Source of the DNA: Bugula neritina
Lineage: Eukaryota > Bryozoa > Gymnolaemata > Cheilostomatida > Bugulidae
NCBI GenBank assembly: GCA_964035545.1
Contig: OZ037773.1
Coordinates: 10,171,751 to 10,235,750, forward strand
Direction of reading: 5' to 3'
Length of the DNA stretch: 64,000 nt
Positions within the stretch are counted from its first letter, which is position 1. Each line of letters starts with the position of its first letter. Shown here one piece after another: positions 40,594 to 53,566 of the stretch. Under the pieces are notes generated by a model. It searched no databases, was not told where the DNA came from, and saw only the letters and a program-made list of their open reading frames with translations. The position numbers were made by a program, and so were the translations under genes.

Positions 40594-43500
40594 ATGGCTT
40601 CTTTCCAACTGGTTGTGATCGTCACTTCCCTGATTCTACAGAGCAGAGCTTTGTCTAGTGTACTGGGTAAGACATTCAACTCTCAACTTTATCTTAAACC
40701 TTTGCTTTAATCTCAGGGGCTAACTCAAGTTACCATGCATGCTTTTTAAAAAAATTATTTGTTTATATTTTCTTTAATTATATAAAACTTTAGTTGGCAG
40801 TAAAAGAGATTGGTTGCCTTCATAAAACATTGCAGACTTTTTCATAAGCATACACCAGTAAGAAAAAATTTAATTTATAAATTGTAACTGAAAAGAAACA
40901 TAAGTTACTACTGCAAGGTCTATCAGCACCATGCTTCAAATGTGTGTGATTGATACAAAAGCGGAGATGATTGGTTTTAATAGAATCAATTCTATTGTAG
41001 TTTTATATATTATCTATTTCAGATCTTATTGCTTTTATAGTTTGATTAGTACTTTTATATCAGCCAGAAATATTGTAGATTTGCCAGATTGCAGAAGAGG
41101 ATACATTACAGAAGACGTTGAACTTTCAACAGATGATATGAAAATCACCAACACAGATCATTCTAGAACACTTGTAGAGTGTCTCGGAGGTTGTTGGTTA
41201 CAAATACCTTTCAGCTGTAGTAGTGTGGTCAGAGATGATCAGGGTGAGTCTCTGTAATACAGACAGACAGGCAGACAGACAGACAGACTGAGAGTTAAAT
41301 AGACAGACAGACTGAGAGACAGACTGAGAGAGAAATAAACAGACGGGTAGACAAACATACAGACATGTAGAGAAACATACAGACAGACATATACCAACAA
41401 ACTGACAGGCAGACAGACGCACAGACAGGCAGACGAACAGACAGACATATGAGAAGCGAAAAGTTGTTGTAATTCTAATAATTTTAATAATTTGCAGTTT
41501 TCATAGCATTTTAATTCCATGGTAACTTTCAGGTACATGCTATCACCTCAATGGAGGATCTCTTTCAGACCTGCTTCTTGGACACACCCACAAGCAAGAA
41601 AGCTCCTCCCACAAGTTTGACAACTCAACCATTTATGGAGATTTCATGGAGTTTGTTCAGAAAGGAGATGTAAGTCGTGATGAACTTTAATTAGTGTAGT
41701 TTGTTTAGTGCATTTGATATTAAAGTTGTAATATAATATAGTGAGAAAAAGCTCAGGCTTAAGAAACGGATTGTCGATTAAAGCTTCACTTTGGCAGCTG
41801 TTAAAAGGAGCCTGAGTCAACATTGGAAGTAATAACGTAGCACTGAGTGCGCTATGTGACAATTTATAATTGTAATTATAATAAATAATTAATTAGATAA
41901 TTATCCAAACGTGATGCTCACACGGTACATTGACATTGGTACATCGCACTGTATTAATATCTTGTAACGAATAAATGTCCTATAAGAGTTATCACGTAGG
42001 TAAATTGTTCATTCATGCTGTTAATAGAGATATTTTATATATTATATCTGCCACTTAACTACGTTAAGCAAACATATCGCCTTCAAATCAATCGTGCATG
42101 CTTTGTATCGTGCAATTCATCAGTCATCAAATAGTTTATAATAAAAATGGTTTTACATTTCCTATAAATGGTGTAAAAATATTTCTCAATAAATGTCAAA
42201 TATATTTAAATATCAACGTATCTTATCGACCTATTTTTCAAATCAAACGGCGTATCTTAGAACATCCGGTTTTAATATTGATATATAATTTTTAATTTAA
42301 ATTATTCTATCTTACTTTTATATTATTTTATATTATGTTATATTGTATTATATTTTATTGTATTGTATCATATTATAATAAATTTTACTATATTATATTA
42401 TATCACATAGTATTATATTATATTCAGTATATTTTACAATATATTATATTAGGTTATATTATAATATTATGCCACCTTATGTTACGTTTTCATATTATCA
42501 AAATATTAGTTTTTCTGCTCTCATTAATTAGTTACTCATGCAAATTGTGTAAATATTGAAATGATATATCACTTCAATATTTACACACTTTTTCTAGAGA
42601 TAAAAATTTGCAAAGTTGCAAGAGAAAGGTGTTCATATCTCTTGACAGCAATATAATAATGCTATGGGCAGCAATATAATAATACTATAGGCAGCAATAT
42701 AATAATACTATAGACAGCAATATGAGATTACATGCAGATGATGTTTCTCTAAGGTATCCAACTGCTATGATGTGGAGTGTAGTTCTGGTGAGCTCTGTTT
42801 GAGAGGATGTAGTGGGGAGAGTTTGAGTCACCCTGTCTGTGTAGGTGAGTGTTTACAGTGTCTACTTGTGACTCAGAGATAGCCAAATAAATCTTACTGG
42901 ACAATATCAAAGAAGAATTCACAAGCTTGTATTTAAGATACGGATAGTATTAAGTGAGGCTGATAACCACTACGCAATAGATATGGTTTTAAAGTTAAGG
43001 CTTATTTTAGTTTACATAAGTCAAAAACAATTCAGTTTTTTTAAAAAATCTATTCAAAGTAAAATTTACTTAAATTTATGATGCAATTTTAATTCCTTAT
43101 GTCTGATTAAAAAAACTCTTTTGTTTCTGATAAGAATGGCGACTATAAACACTCATGAGGTTTTTTTTGCTGAATTTATTTTGTACCTTTCAATATGCCC
43201 AATTGATTCTCTATTTTCTTATACATTCAGCTGATCAAAGTGATTGTGAGTTGACATCAGAAGTGAAAAATATTCGGCATTACTGGTCGTCTGCAATAGC
43301 GGAAACAATGAATTCTGGGACGGTTATGGTAGGTTATGATATTTCCTGTACGTCTGTCTGTATGTCTCCACTGATGAAATTTCCACGCTATTCTCCAAGA
43401 ATATGTCTGTCTGTTAGTCAGTGACATACCCGAAACTCTCCGATACCACTGCCATCCGAGTCATCATGCACATGGCTGTTGGTAACCGAGGAAACGACAC

Positions 43501-43960
43501 TTGCAGCAAGTGGTTCTTCACATTCAACGGGGCGGTGTGCACTGACCCCGCAAGCATTGAAATGTCGGACTACAGATCTGGAGTCGGACAACACCATCAA
43601 GCTATGGATCGTAGGTTATACTAATAACCATATGATATCTAAACTGTATGTTATATGAAATACAAGTTTGCCACTCGATCTGAGCTGTTCTATATTGATT
43701 GTCCTAAATGTATATTATAGTTTTACTGCAAACTTCTTGTAATTGTTTTAGGATAATATTTAGTATTTTCTGCATTTTCACTACAGTTGATGGCATATGC
43801 AACTACATACCTAAAGGGAACATTAAAATCAATCTGCAAGTAGACAGATGTGACGGTTTCACCAATAATGGAACTGTGTCTGGCTGGAATTCTGCCAGCA
43901 CCTTGGTCGTCATGGAGATAGATTCAACAAACTCATTGGCCAATATTAGTCATTCTGGTA

Positions 43961-44056
<96 letters not shown>

Positions 44057-44306
44057 ACACACACACTCACACACACTCACACACACTCACACACACTCAC
44101 ACACACACTCACACACACTCACACACACTCACACACTCACACACTCACACACACTCACACACTCACACACACTCACACACACTCACACACACACACTCAC
44201 ACACACTCACACACACTCACACACACTCACACACACTCACACACTCACACACTCACACACACTCACACACACTCACACACACTCACACACTCACACACTC
44301 ACACAC

Positions 44307-44340
<34 letters not shown>

Positions 44341-47300
44341 ACTCACACGTACACCACTCACTCACTCACTCACTCACTTACTCACTTACTCACACCTATA
44401 TACACCTATACACCCATATGTCTCATTATTTGATATTATAGAACAAGCTAACAACCACTGCAAGCTCCTCAACAGCTTTAATTATTTTTCGGAGGCTTGG
44501 TTTGGAAACACATCTATGACAACTGACCTTGAGAATGAAAGTGTTCTGTTGAAGGTCAATAGTTATAATACGTATAAACTTATTTTAGTAGATTCTAGAT
44601 TAATCAATTGTACTTATAGCTTTCAGCTCATTTAGAAGGTAAGAAAATTGAATTATTACAACAGCAATTCTTATAAACTTTTTGAGTCAAAGGACGAAAG
44701 CTATTAAAGTTCACAACCTGGAAAACAACTTTTATAATTCAACTATATAATTATGATTTATAGAAACTTTTTTTAACTTCAAAGACATTTAAACTATTTT
44801 ATTCGTTCAAAATTGAGCTCCATTTATCTTAGTTGTCAGAGGCTTTGAAATCCATAACGCTATAATAGCTAACTCGTAGGCTTAAATACTATACTGTATT
44901 CTTTGAAAAACCATCACAAATATTATTGTGAATAAAAGGTGTGTTACTACACTTTCAAAATATCACATGTTTTATCTTACGTAGACTGTGAACTACACCA
45001 AGTGGTCAGATTCCACCACCCTTAGAATCAAGTACAGCGCTGTAAGTGGAGTAGAAATCCTTGATCCGACACTTTACTATTGTGCCAGATGGTAAGTCTT
45101 GATTCTTAGAAGTAAAGTATAACACTAAAGCTGATGAACATCAGCAAAGTTTATTGCAGAAGAATTGCAGTAACAAGTTGTATAATATATGCTTTCATGA
45201 TACGGAAATATATAACCTGCTACTACAACTGCAATATTATAATAAAACATTAAGTGAATAAGGAATTAAACTGAATGTTTTGTTGGTGTTATATCCTGAA
45301 AGTACTTTACAAATGTTTTTAAGCACATCTCATTACTCAAATAGAATAAATACCCCAACTAGCACAAAGAAATAAATTGGACCAATCAAACAGCCTCCAA
45401 TGTTTGTTACTTTGACTCCCAAGGTTTGTGACAGTAAACGATGTTGAGTGTAACGTTCCTGTAGAGTTCATAGTTCACCAATGGCTGCCAAATCACTATC
45501 TTTACTGGAATAAGCACTTCCGGACTCGAACAGGTGAAATTATTACTTCATATTTGTTGTTGCATGGTGCAACAATTACTTTACCAAGATATTGTCAATT
45601 TATCTAAATTTATATTACCAACAGCTATTTTCAGTAGTTTTATTTTATCTATCTTCATTTAATGCAGATTCTCTTTTGTTGTGTAACAAATAAGCTAGTA
45701 ACATTAGAAAACAAATTTAAATAACTAGCTTATGAATAATAACTGAACAACTAAAATGCATGCTTGCTTTTCATTTTGATAAACTTTACTCTGAATGATT
45801 CAAAAATTAATATAAAAATAAGACAGTTTTAGCTCAGACCCTCTAAAACCATACAAATATTTTAAATGAAGGTGTAAATCTTGTACCAAAGCAATAGTAA
45901 GATATGACAAGCATGTTTTGAACTGCACTTTTAGCTGAAGGCTTGTGTGAAGGGGATTTCTCTGCTGGAACTTATCAGATCAAAGTTTGGGTTGGAAGAT
46001 GCAGGTTGCTTCAGTCTCAGCCTACAAGAATAGTAGTGGGAAAGGACAACTCTGCCTCACGTCTGCATATAGTAGAGCTCCAGACTCAGCACAGTGTAGA
46101 CGGACGTAAGTATCTAGACTATCTCAGCACAGTGTAGACGGAGGTAAGTATCTAGACCAGGGCTGTCCAACAGGCGGCCCGGGGGCCGGATCCGGCCCTC
46201 CAGCTATATTTGTGTGGCCCCCAAGGTATAGCAAGTTACAAATTTTAAAATGTAGTTTAATTTCTTGTACAATATTGTTCTGTGGGTGGCATGCGTGTTA
46301 CCTACTTATTATTGTTTAGCCTGAGATCAAACTACAACCAATAACAGCAAGCTAGTCATTATAGCCTGTTAGCTAGCAAGCTTGTGACTTACAATATGTA
46401 GACCCCTATATTATATTCTCATCTCTACTCGTTCACTGAAGCGTGAAGTGAGCACAGTGCTTACTACTTGAAAAGAAATATACCATTCCCCCCCCCCCCC
46501 CCCCCCCCCCCGTGTATAAATCCACAATTTATATAAAATCTATAAGTCATTGCTTTTTTATTCAGATATCATGCTTTCTTGCTAAGTTATTTTACTGGTA
46601 CTAAACAATCAACTTTTCAGGCAAAATTAGCCGAAAATGTGCAGTTTTTTCTTTCTAGAACTTTGCAAAAGAATGAAAAAATTCCAAAAAATTGCACTGG
46701 AAAAAAATAAGATTCACACCATAATTTTTAAATTTTGATTCTAGTAGCATACAATTAAATGATATTTTTCTACTGGTACTAAATTTTTACACAGTTACAA
46801 TGCAAACCTGAGCAAGGCAGTTGCAGCTAAAAAGTTGCCCTTAGCTATCTTGTGCAGACAGATATTTCAAAAACATTTAATCAGGACTGGCCATATATAG
46901 AGACAAGACTTTTTTGAAAGTATAACTGAGATCTCACTTTTATTGATTGTATTGTGAAAGATAAGTAGTTGAAGAATCTCTGGCACACTTCAATTATGCA
47001 GTACTAAAATATTCTTATGTATGTTAGTTTTCATTTACATACTGTTTTAAGGTTAGATGCCTAAACAATTTTGTTTTATAATGAATTTTGTACGAGTATG
47101 TACTGAAATGATTTGAGATTTCTGATCGCCTTGACCTTCGACATTTGACCTTTGACTGTTAGGTACTATAAAACTTATACTATTTATAGCTAACTTTCAT
47201 AGCATACTATTGTTAGATGCTGCACTGCACAGCACTATCACTGAGATGGCTTGAAGGTTTGAACTTTCAATTTTTAGTCAAATGAAATACACAAAAATAA

Positions 47301-49844
47301 ATATCACACTTCACTCACTAGTCAGCACTTAGTCCAGCAACTAAGGGTTATATGTTCTGATACGGAACCAGATATTAACAGAATTGTTCAAGGCAAACAA
47401 TACTCACTGTGTACTCACAAGTGTCTCACTGATGGTTGTAAAATATAACTATAGGCTACCGCTATGAGTATATAGACTTTTAGCACTGGCATATCTTGTT
47501 TAAATTTTGCATGAATAATATCATGAATATTTACTTTGTACGTATATATGTATAATTTGGGTTTGGTTACAATTTTGTATTTATGTTTCTTGTTTACCTA
47601 TTTTAATTAAATGCGTATACACACATACACACACATACATACACATACACACACACACATAAATATCGATTTAAATGTGTTATATGATTTTAATAAAAAT
47701 GCAAAGCCTAGCCATTGCTTATAATTACAATACATATAGCCTGCAGATGCTTAATGAATCTTGAAAATTGATTTTTAAAAACAGAAAAAATGTTGTGGCC
47801 CTCGGCTCAAGATGAAACTTGCAGAGTGGCCCTCGGTCTGAAAAGGTTGGACACCCCTGATCTAGACTATTGCGTGCTTCATTTCATCTGATGCCGAGAT
47901 TTTACATTTAGTTTCTAGTTTCATCTTAGCTAACACACTCAGCACAGTTGCAACATTGCACCTTCGCATCTAGTTGACTAATCAGCATTGATATTTCACA
48001 TCTAGTTAACCAATAAGCCTTTCCTTTTCACATTTATTTGACTAATTAACTGTTAGCTCTAATAACTAATTTGTTGACAAGAATTGATGATTTTACCAAC
48101 TTTGGGAAAATTATGTTTTTTTCCAAGTAATTTGTTCAACATTGAAGCAATTAGAAAAAAAAACACAACAAATACTGGTTTAAAAAGTAATTGTAATCTG
48201 TGTACGTGCATACATGTCAGTTATATATAGTGACTACAGTTGGATGACTTTTATTGATTTTTAAATTGGTTTTCATGCCAGCTATATTATAATTCTCGAG
48301 AAAAAGCATTGTAGCTTTTTCAACTAGTTCAAACCAAGTCGGAGATGTTTAGAAGTCATATGGGACAGATAGCTAGCCACCCATACAATGAACTACGTGC
48401 TGATGCAGACCAAGGCTATGTTGTGAGTTTTACGTACACCAAGATGTACAGAGATACGGCGTTACGTCTGACAGCAACTGGAGACCATAGGATACAGTAC
48501 GATGCTAACATGGGTAACTCCCAGTGTGGAAGATGGTGAGGATAACTCCAGCACTATAACTTTATAATTCAATATTTATTACTGAAAGAAGAATACTGCA
48601 CTAAAATATTTCTATCTTGTGCAGTACAATTCATTACATGCTTGTCAAACAATATATTTATAATTTTCAATTATTTAACTCAGTTTTTATTAGGTTTATT
48701 TTATTGGTTCGGTGAGGCTGAATTATTAAAAGCATCTCACTATAGTAGTTTTTGCCTAAATTATACTATTACACAATCACTGCATATTTCAATTTTCTCC
48801 CTGTGTTTGCAACCAGTTATGTTAATAAGCTGAAGTCATGCACAAAATACTTAAATTATTTTAATAATCAACTCTACCTGCTTTTAGTTATACTGAAGAG
48901 TTTCAGCAATGGTTACTTAAGTAAACAAGTAATACATCTTGCCTTTAGACTTTACTGATAATCTGTTTCAGGTATTTTCTGATTGATCACTCAGAGTGTA
49001 GAGATCCTGGAAGTATTGAAGGAATCAGTTATTTTGAGCATTTCTCTAATGTGCACAACCCTATGCAAGGTAATTTATATAATATATACAATAATATGCA
49101 AGGTTATGTTTATATAATATATACAATACTACGCAAGGTAGTGTTTATATAATATATACAATACTACGCAAGCTAATGTGTATATAATATATACAATAAT
49201 ATGCAGGGTTATGTTTATATAATATATACAATACTACGCAAGGTAGTGTTTATATAATATATACAATACTACGCAAGCTAATGTGTATATAATATATACA
49301 ATAATATGCAGGGTTATGTTTATATAATATATACAATACTACGCAAGGTAGTGTTTATATAATATATACAATACTACGCAAGCTAATGTGTATATAATAT
49401 ATACAATAATATGCAGGGTTATGTTTATATAATATATACAATACTATGCAAGGTAATGTTTATATAATATATACAATACTATGCAGGGTTATGTTTATAT
49501 AGTATATATACATATAACGAGATATTGTTACAGTGAGTGGTCTATGTCATGTGATGTTGTTACAGTGAGTGGTATATGTCATATAATGTTATACAGTGCA
49601 TGGTATATGCCATGTGATATTGTTATATAGTGAGTGGTATATGTCATGTGATATTGTTACAGTGAGTGGTATATGTCATGGCATATCGCTAGGCAACCGC
49701 CGCATCCATTACATGGTTGGGGTGTGTGACGGTTATTCAGCTACTAATGCTTACACTGGCTGGGAGTCGTCATTCCACGTGATTGTGGAAGAGTTGAGAG
49801 TTGAGGAAGTGAGAGAATGTTCTGGAATACCAGTCACATGCTAG
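40594..49844 (+). CDS. Secreted protein with PAN/Apple-like head and three CTHRC1-C-terminal-like modules (copy 2)
   Basis: Fourteen exons: 40594-40666, 41079-41243, 41533-41669, 42754-42844, 43231-43328, 43418-43610, 43787-43957, 44442-44554, 44985-45091, 45424-45533, 45935-46105, 48328-48535, 48972-49069, 49663-49844. Phases close; 638 residues. Signal peptide MASFQLVVIVTSLILQS. The Cys-rich head (25-155) contains LPDCRRG and LVECLGGCW, PAN/Apple-like. Module 1 (156-309) includes CSKWFFTFNGAVC, very close to the CTHRC1 C-terminal core. Module 2 spans 310-476 (LYYCARWF, SRLHIVEL). Module 3 spans 477-638 (SGICHGISLG, YTGWESSFHVIVEEL). Six exons (1, 2, 4, 9, 10, 13) have exactly the same length as in the copy at 27571 and the rest differ by small amounts, so this is a tandem duplication. 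Intron 11 holds a 1.7-kb hAT element. Several junctions are embedded in tandem repeats. The copy-2 donor of exon 8 (gtcaat) is weak. Confidence 0.82.
41262..41450. repeat. (CAGA)n-type microsatellite
   Basis: Imperfect cagacaga run in intron 2 of the second CTHRC1-like gene, beginning about 18 bases after the donor. The Cys/Ser-rich minus-strand ORFs across it are artefacts. Confidence 0.9.
42300..42480. repeat. TATTA-rich low-complexity tract
   Basis: Run of tatattatatt-like sequence in intron 3 of the second CTHRC1-like gene. Confidence 0.75.
42640..42725. repeat. Short minisatellite, unit about 24 bp
   Basis: Four copies of a unit near agcaatataataatactata plus ggc, ending about 30 bases before exon 4. 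Confidence 0.85.
43964..44395. repeat. (CA)n / (CACACT)n compound microsatellite
   Basis: About 430 bp of (CA)n interrupted by regularly spaced CT steps, ending in a CTCA run. It starts about six bases after the donor of exon 7 (ctg|gtaacacatacac). The Thr-His ORF reading through it is an artefact. Confidence 0.95.
46085..46157 (+). repeat. Tandem duplication of a splice donor, 38-bp period
   Basis: ctcagcacagtgtagacgga is present at 46085 and 46123, each followed by a donor-like gtaagtatctagac. The first is the real end of exon 11; using the second would put a TAG in frame. The second copy directly abuts the hAT insertion. Confidence 0.9.
46158..47859 (+). mobile_element. 1.7-kb non-autonomous hAT-type element, copy 1
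   Basis: Flanked by a perfect 8-bp target duplication ATCTAGAC (46150-46157 and 47860-47867). Terminal inverted repeats are cagggctgtccaac at the left and its near-complement gttggacacccctg at the right. This combination is typical of hAT/Charlie-like elements. No transposase ORF is visible, so it is non-autonomous. It sits in intron 11 of the second CTHRC1-like gene. It has a (C)22-like tract at about 46489-46511 and lacks about 53 bp present in the copy at 53567. Confidence 0.93.
49062..49500 (+). repeat. Splice-donor-derived minisatellite, unit about 35 bp, with 105-bp higher-order period
   Basis: About 13 copies of a unit near tatgcaaggtaatgtttata plus taatatatacaatac. The first copy is the real exon 13 donor (ctatgcaag|gtaatt). 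Later copies cycle through three variants (gcagggttatg, gcaaggtagtg, gcaagctaatg), giving a three-unit 105-bp period. Confidence 0.92.
49524..49680 (+). repeat. Splice-acceptor-derived minisatellite, five copies, about 32 bp
   Basis: gttacag|tgagtggtatatgtcat-type units with junction points at 49534, 49566, 49597, 49631 and 49663. The last is the acceptor used for exon 14. The copy at 49597 is 66 nt upstream, in frame and free of stops. Confidence 0.9.
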
Positions 49845-49960
49845 TCACATGCTAGTCACATGCTGGTCACATGATGGCTATATGATAGGTACATGATAGT
49901 CACATAATAGTAACTATCATGTCACATAATCGTGACATGATAGTCACATGATTGTCACCC
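49832..49960 (+). repeat. 11-bp repeat overlapping the stop codon
   Basis: agtcacatgct units at 49832, 49843 and 49854, then degenerate gtcacatgat forms to about 49960. The first unit includes the last codons of the second CTHRC1-like gene and the T of its TAG. Confidence 0.85.
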
Positions 49961-50281
49961 ACTTTTTAAATGTTTTCACACATTATTTTACTCCCTTTGT
50001 GAATATTTACTTTACATCTGATTTTAATGTAACGATAACTATTGAGTTATTATTTTCACAAATTTGGATTTATTATGCCACATTTTCATCCAGATTTTAT
50101 TTATCAGTTTATGAATTCAATCGATTTAACTTATTATCTTTTTATGGCAGACAGCAGGTAACAACTTAGTAAATTTGCAAAACCTGCTAAATTATTTGTC
50201 ATTTCGTCATTTCAATTTTCCATCTGTGTTATAACTTAGCGATGTGTGTAGATATTTTAAATATTATGATTTTATGCACAA

Positions 50282-50287
50282 AATAAA
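50282..50287 (+). promoter_or_regulatory. AATAAA polyadenylation signal
   Basis: Canonical hexamer 437 bases after the stop codon of the second CTHRC1-like gene. It is the first AATAAA I found downstream. Confidence 0.4.
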
Positions 50288-51491
50288 TTTTTTTCAAAGC
50301 GATTGCAACTCCTTTTGACTCTAGCATGAACTGTAGAGCACATATGCTGACTCCAACTTATTTTCAGCAGAAATTGGACAACATGATGTATAATTTTGTT
50401 TTAATAGTAACTTCATAAGTAACATGCTCAACTCATAATCAGAACACAGGGTGCATGTATTTGAGACAGCCTGCCTGCATGATTGCTTTTAGTGCTGTAC
50501 TTGTCATATATATTGCTCGTAACACTCTAAAAGACATAAATAGTTTGCATCCTTAACTTGGTATTTGAATACACTAAAAGTTAGTACGGATTTAATTTCA
50601 GCAGTTCTGTAAAAAAGAAACAAAAACAATTTCAGCCCTTCTCTGCACAACTCCATTACAGATTATAACTTAGAAGAATTTCAAACTCGCTATTTACATA
50701 TAAAGCTAGACATACAGCTCTAACTCATAAAGGAAGTAGAACTGGTTATATTGTGTAACTCGGCTATTATAAAGCTGTCACATTAATTGATCTCATTCAA
50801 ATGTTGTCTATTGACTATACTCTATGCATAGTTACACTGCTTTTTGCTCTCACAATATGCTTGTATTATGTGCATATCTTGACTTCACGCTTAGCACTTT
50901 TATAATCAGTGCGGAATGTATATAAATGTAGTGCCTAGACCTCGTGTCACTGACCTTAGACGGTGTTTTTAAAGTGTAAACTTGACAATCGAAATGTGGG
51001 TGCTAACTAACTTCATAGCTTCTGTAAATATTCTTCAAGGGGTATAAATTTGCTTTAAGGAAAACAGCAAATGAAAAGAACTAAATTATCAAGTTCAATA
51101 GCATATTGACTTAATGTAATTTATCAGGTATTATAAATACATAAATAATAATGCAAAAGAACATGATTAATTTACTGTATATAACTTCCAATGTATCATT
51201 TTCTTATATCTATTCATTTGATTATTATATTGAATTTAAATATAGCTGTTTTGTTTTACTATAATAGGTTATAATAGATGCATGAATGTGGTAAACATTT
51301 TGTGCTGTCATTTTCTATGCTTTTAGGCAACCCATTCACGTTTATGAGTGTCATTGACTTATGATCGTCATTTAAAGGCACGAATATTTTTTTCAACACT
51401 CAGAGTCTGCTGCCTATAATCAATATAGTTGATTATAATTCCTAGTTGACAATTGATTGTTTTATTTACATGTTTATAGTCTGAATAAGGA
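50288..51491. other. Intergenic, no gene seen
   Basis: AT-rich spacer between the CTHRC1-like pair and the LRAT-like cluster. No coding signal and no convincing TATA box before 51492. Confidence 0.4.
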
Positions 51492-53083
51492 ATGGAATTT
51501 GAGGTAAGCATATAGCTTGATTTAAAATAGTCAGCTTAAAACAAGAATATATTCGAAATATCATCAGTTTATTATTATAGAAATAATTATGTAATTTTTT
51601 CACATGACAAATTTTAAATGCAAAACTAATAGAATAATTAGGAATTTTTTTAACCAGCTCTCATTGGCTGACCGGCCGGGAATGTTTACAATTATAAAGT
51701 TAGAATATTTACACTCATGTTTTACTACTCTGTACACATGTATATATGTACATCGGGTAGTTTTGTTGCTCTAAATTAATCTCAAGACGCCAAATATAAT
51801 TGTTTCAGTTAGTAAAGCTCATTATAAAACAAAATAAATTAGTATGCAGCCCTATAAGCAAGTTGTCATTGACTCAAATCAATTTATCAGCCTATCTTCA
51901 TGCAGTATTATACAAATACTGTCAACCAAATTCTGTATAAAACTAGAACTTGTACTAACTCTTACCAACACCTTCTGACTCAGCCAACACACATCTGTAT
52001 CAAGGAACTGAGAGAACTAGTATACCCATCTGATAACCCTGGAAATGTGGCCAGTCATTTCTTTAAAAGGAGTCGACTGTACGACCACCACTTTATGACT
52101 CTGGGACTGGTAGCTGTAGAGGAGAACCCAATGGTAATGCCTCATCTGGTCTCCTCATATAATTAGTGCTGCATGGTTTTCAAAAGTTGTTACGCAAATA
52201 AAAATAAAAACAAATATCAATTCAAACAGAAGTTTTTAGACAAATATACTAGCGTGAAACAAATTATTTTATTTCCAACATGTATTCAGTATTGAAACTT
52301 TTCTAAAATGAATTTTATTTGAAGTAAAAGAAGAGGATCAGTGACTTTAGATCTGACTGATTTAAACTATTTATAATTTTCATATTATCTTAGGTGCTTG
52401 AGCTTCGCTACATTCACTACTCAAAGGGAGAGTTCTCTTTAAAAAGAGTACAAGATGCTTTTTTAAGAGGTCACATCTCGTGGGGGGAAGTAACTATCCA
52501 CAAGGCAAAAATACTAAAGTTGGAGGTATTGAATAATTTTTATCTCTCTACTATAGCTTTTAAAAAAGCAAATTTTAAAGTTGTGTTGAAAGTTACTGTA
52601 CAATATTTTAAAGAAATAATGTTAATTTTGTTCTGGAAGGTTTTGTCAATCAAAACTATGTATATACTGCATGTTGAATAATTTTAAACTATTGTATGAA
52701 ATTTTAAATGCCATCTTTTCCAGTATTTTCTATTTTAGAATAAAGAAGGTAAAATGAACTCGTTACAGATCCTATCAGATGAAGGACACATTTTGAATAG
52801 TTACGAAAATGGACAGATTTTTCGTGTGCACTATCACTTCTATTCAACCAACGCTCTTGAGAGAGCTGAGGTAGCAGAGAAGGCGCTGAGACGGTGTGGG
52901 GACTTGAGGTATAAAGTCTCACAAAACAACTGTGAGCATTTGGTGACGGAGATTCTGACAGGTAGAGCCGTTAGCAGACAACTGGAGAAAGAGAATACAC
53001 TAGTGGCAGTAATACTCTTTGACATAACTCTTGGGAAGATCCACATTGAGGTCTTGAAGTTTGTGACTCAGTTACTTCTATAA
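51492..53083 (+). CDS. LRAT-like (papain-fold) protein, short form without membrane tail
   Basis: Four exons: 51492-51503 (MEFE), 51984-52133, 52394-52525, 52739-53083; all introns phase 0; 212 residues. The order of catalytic motifs fits the LRAT/H-RAS-like-suppressor family: YDHHFMTL (His about residue 39-40), a second His in RYIHYSKG, and the Cys in SQNNCEHLVTEILTG (Cys163). These enzymes are thiol acyltransferases or phospholipases acting on lipids. The distance from the second His to Cys is about 100 residues, longer than in human HRASLS proteins. Compared with the two downstream paralogues this copy stops about 50 residues after the Cys motif (FVTQLLL then stop) and lacks the glycine-rich hydrophobic tail. 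It could be a soluble form or a truncated, decaying copy; the catalytic residues are intact. Confidence 0.8.
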
Positions 53084-53558
53084 ACTGAGTAAACAGTAAA
53101 ACATTGCAGTAGCAAATCTCTGTCTAGAGGTAAATATTTTCTTTATACGGCAGATAAAAGCAGTTCTGGCTACTCCTGAGCAGTTTATTGGAAAGGCAAC
53201 TCTAGCAAGTCTATAAAACTATGCTAAATGTTTTGTTATCTACTTAAAGTAGCCTGAAATATCGCTTTTATTCTATGTATCGGCTAACTTTTTATACCAC
53301 AGAAAGTCACTGGAAATGACAGCATAGGTAAAATTGTAACTCACAGTCTACACTATGACTAACAGCTGGAGAATACTTTGGGAAAGATATAAATAGATTA
53401 GCTGATGACACAGCGGAATTGCCGAGTTTTATCAAACACGATAAGTACCTTTAACCCGGAGCTATAATGTGGCAGAGACGTGTTTCACACAGCTTCAGAT
53501 GCTGATAAAAAGAGTGCATATTGTAAGATAAGACAAACCGTAAATATTGTATAAGACT
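53084..53558. other. Intergenic, no gene seen
   Basis: Sequence after the short LRAT-like gene. I looked for a remnant of the missing C-terminal tail and could not recognise one. Confidence 0.4.
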
Positions 53559-53566
53559 ATTTAAAC

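Noticed and set aside
43708-44433. Thr-His repeat ORF
   Set aside because: Exon 7 read through into a (CA)n microsatellite. The donor at 43958 ends the real exon.
48345-48539. ORF starting MFRSHMG as a separate gene
   Set aside because: It is the inner part of exon 12 of the second CTHRC1-like gene; phase requires the acceptor before 48328.
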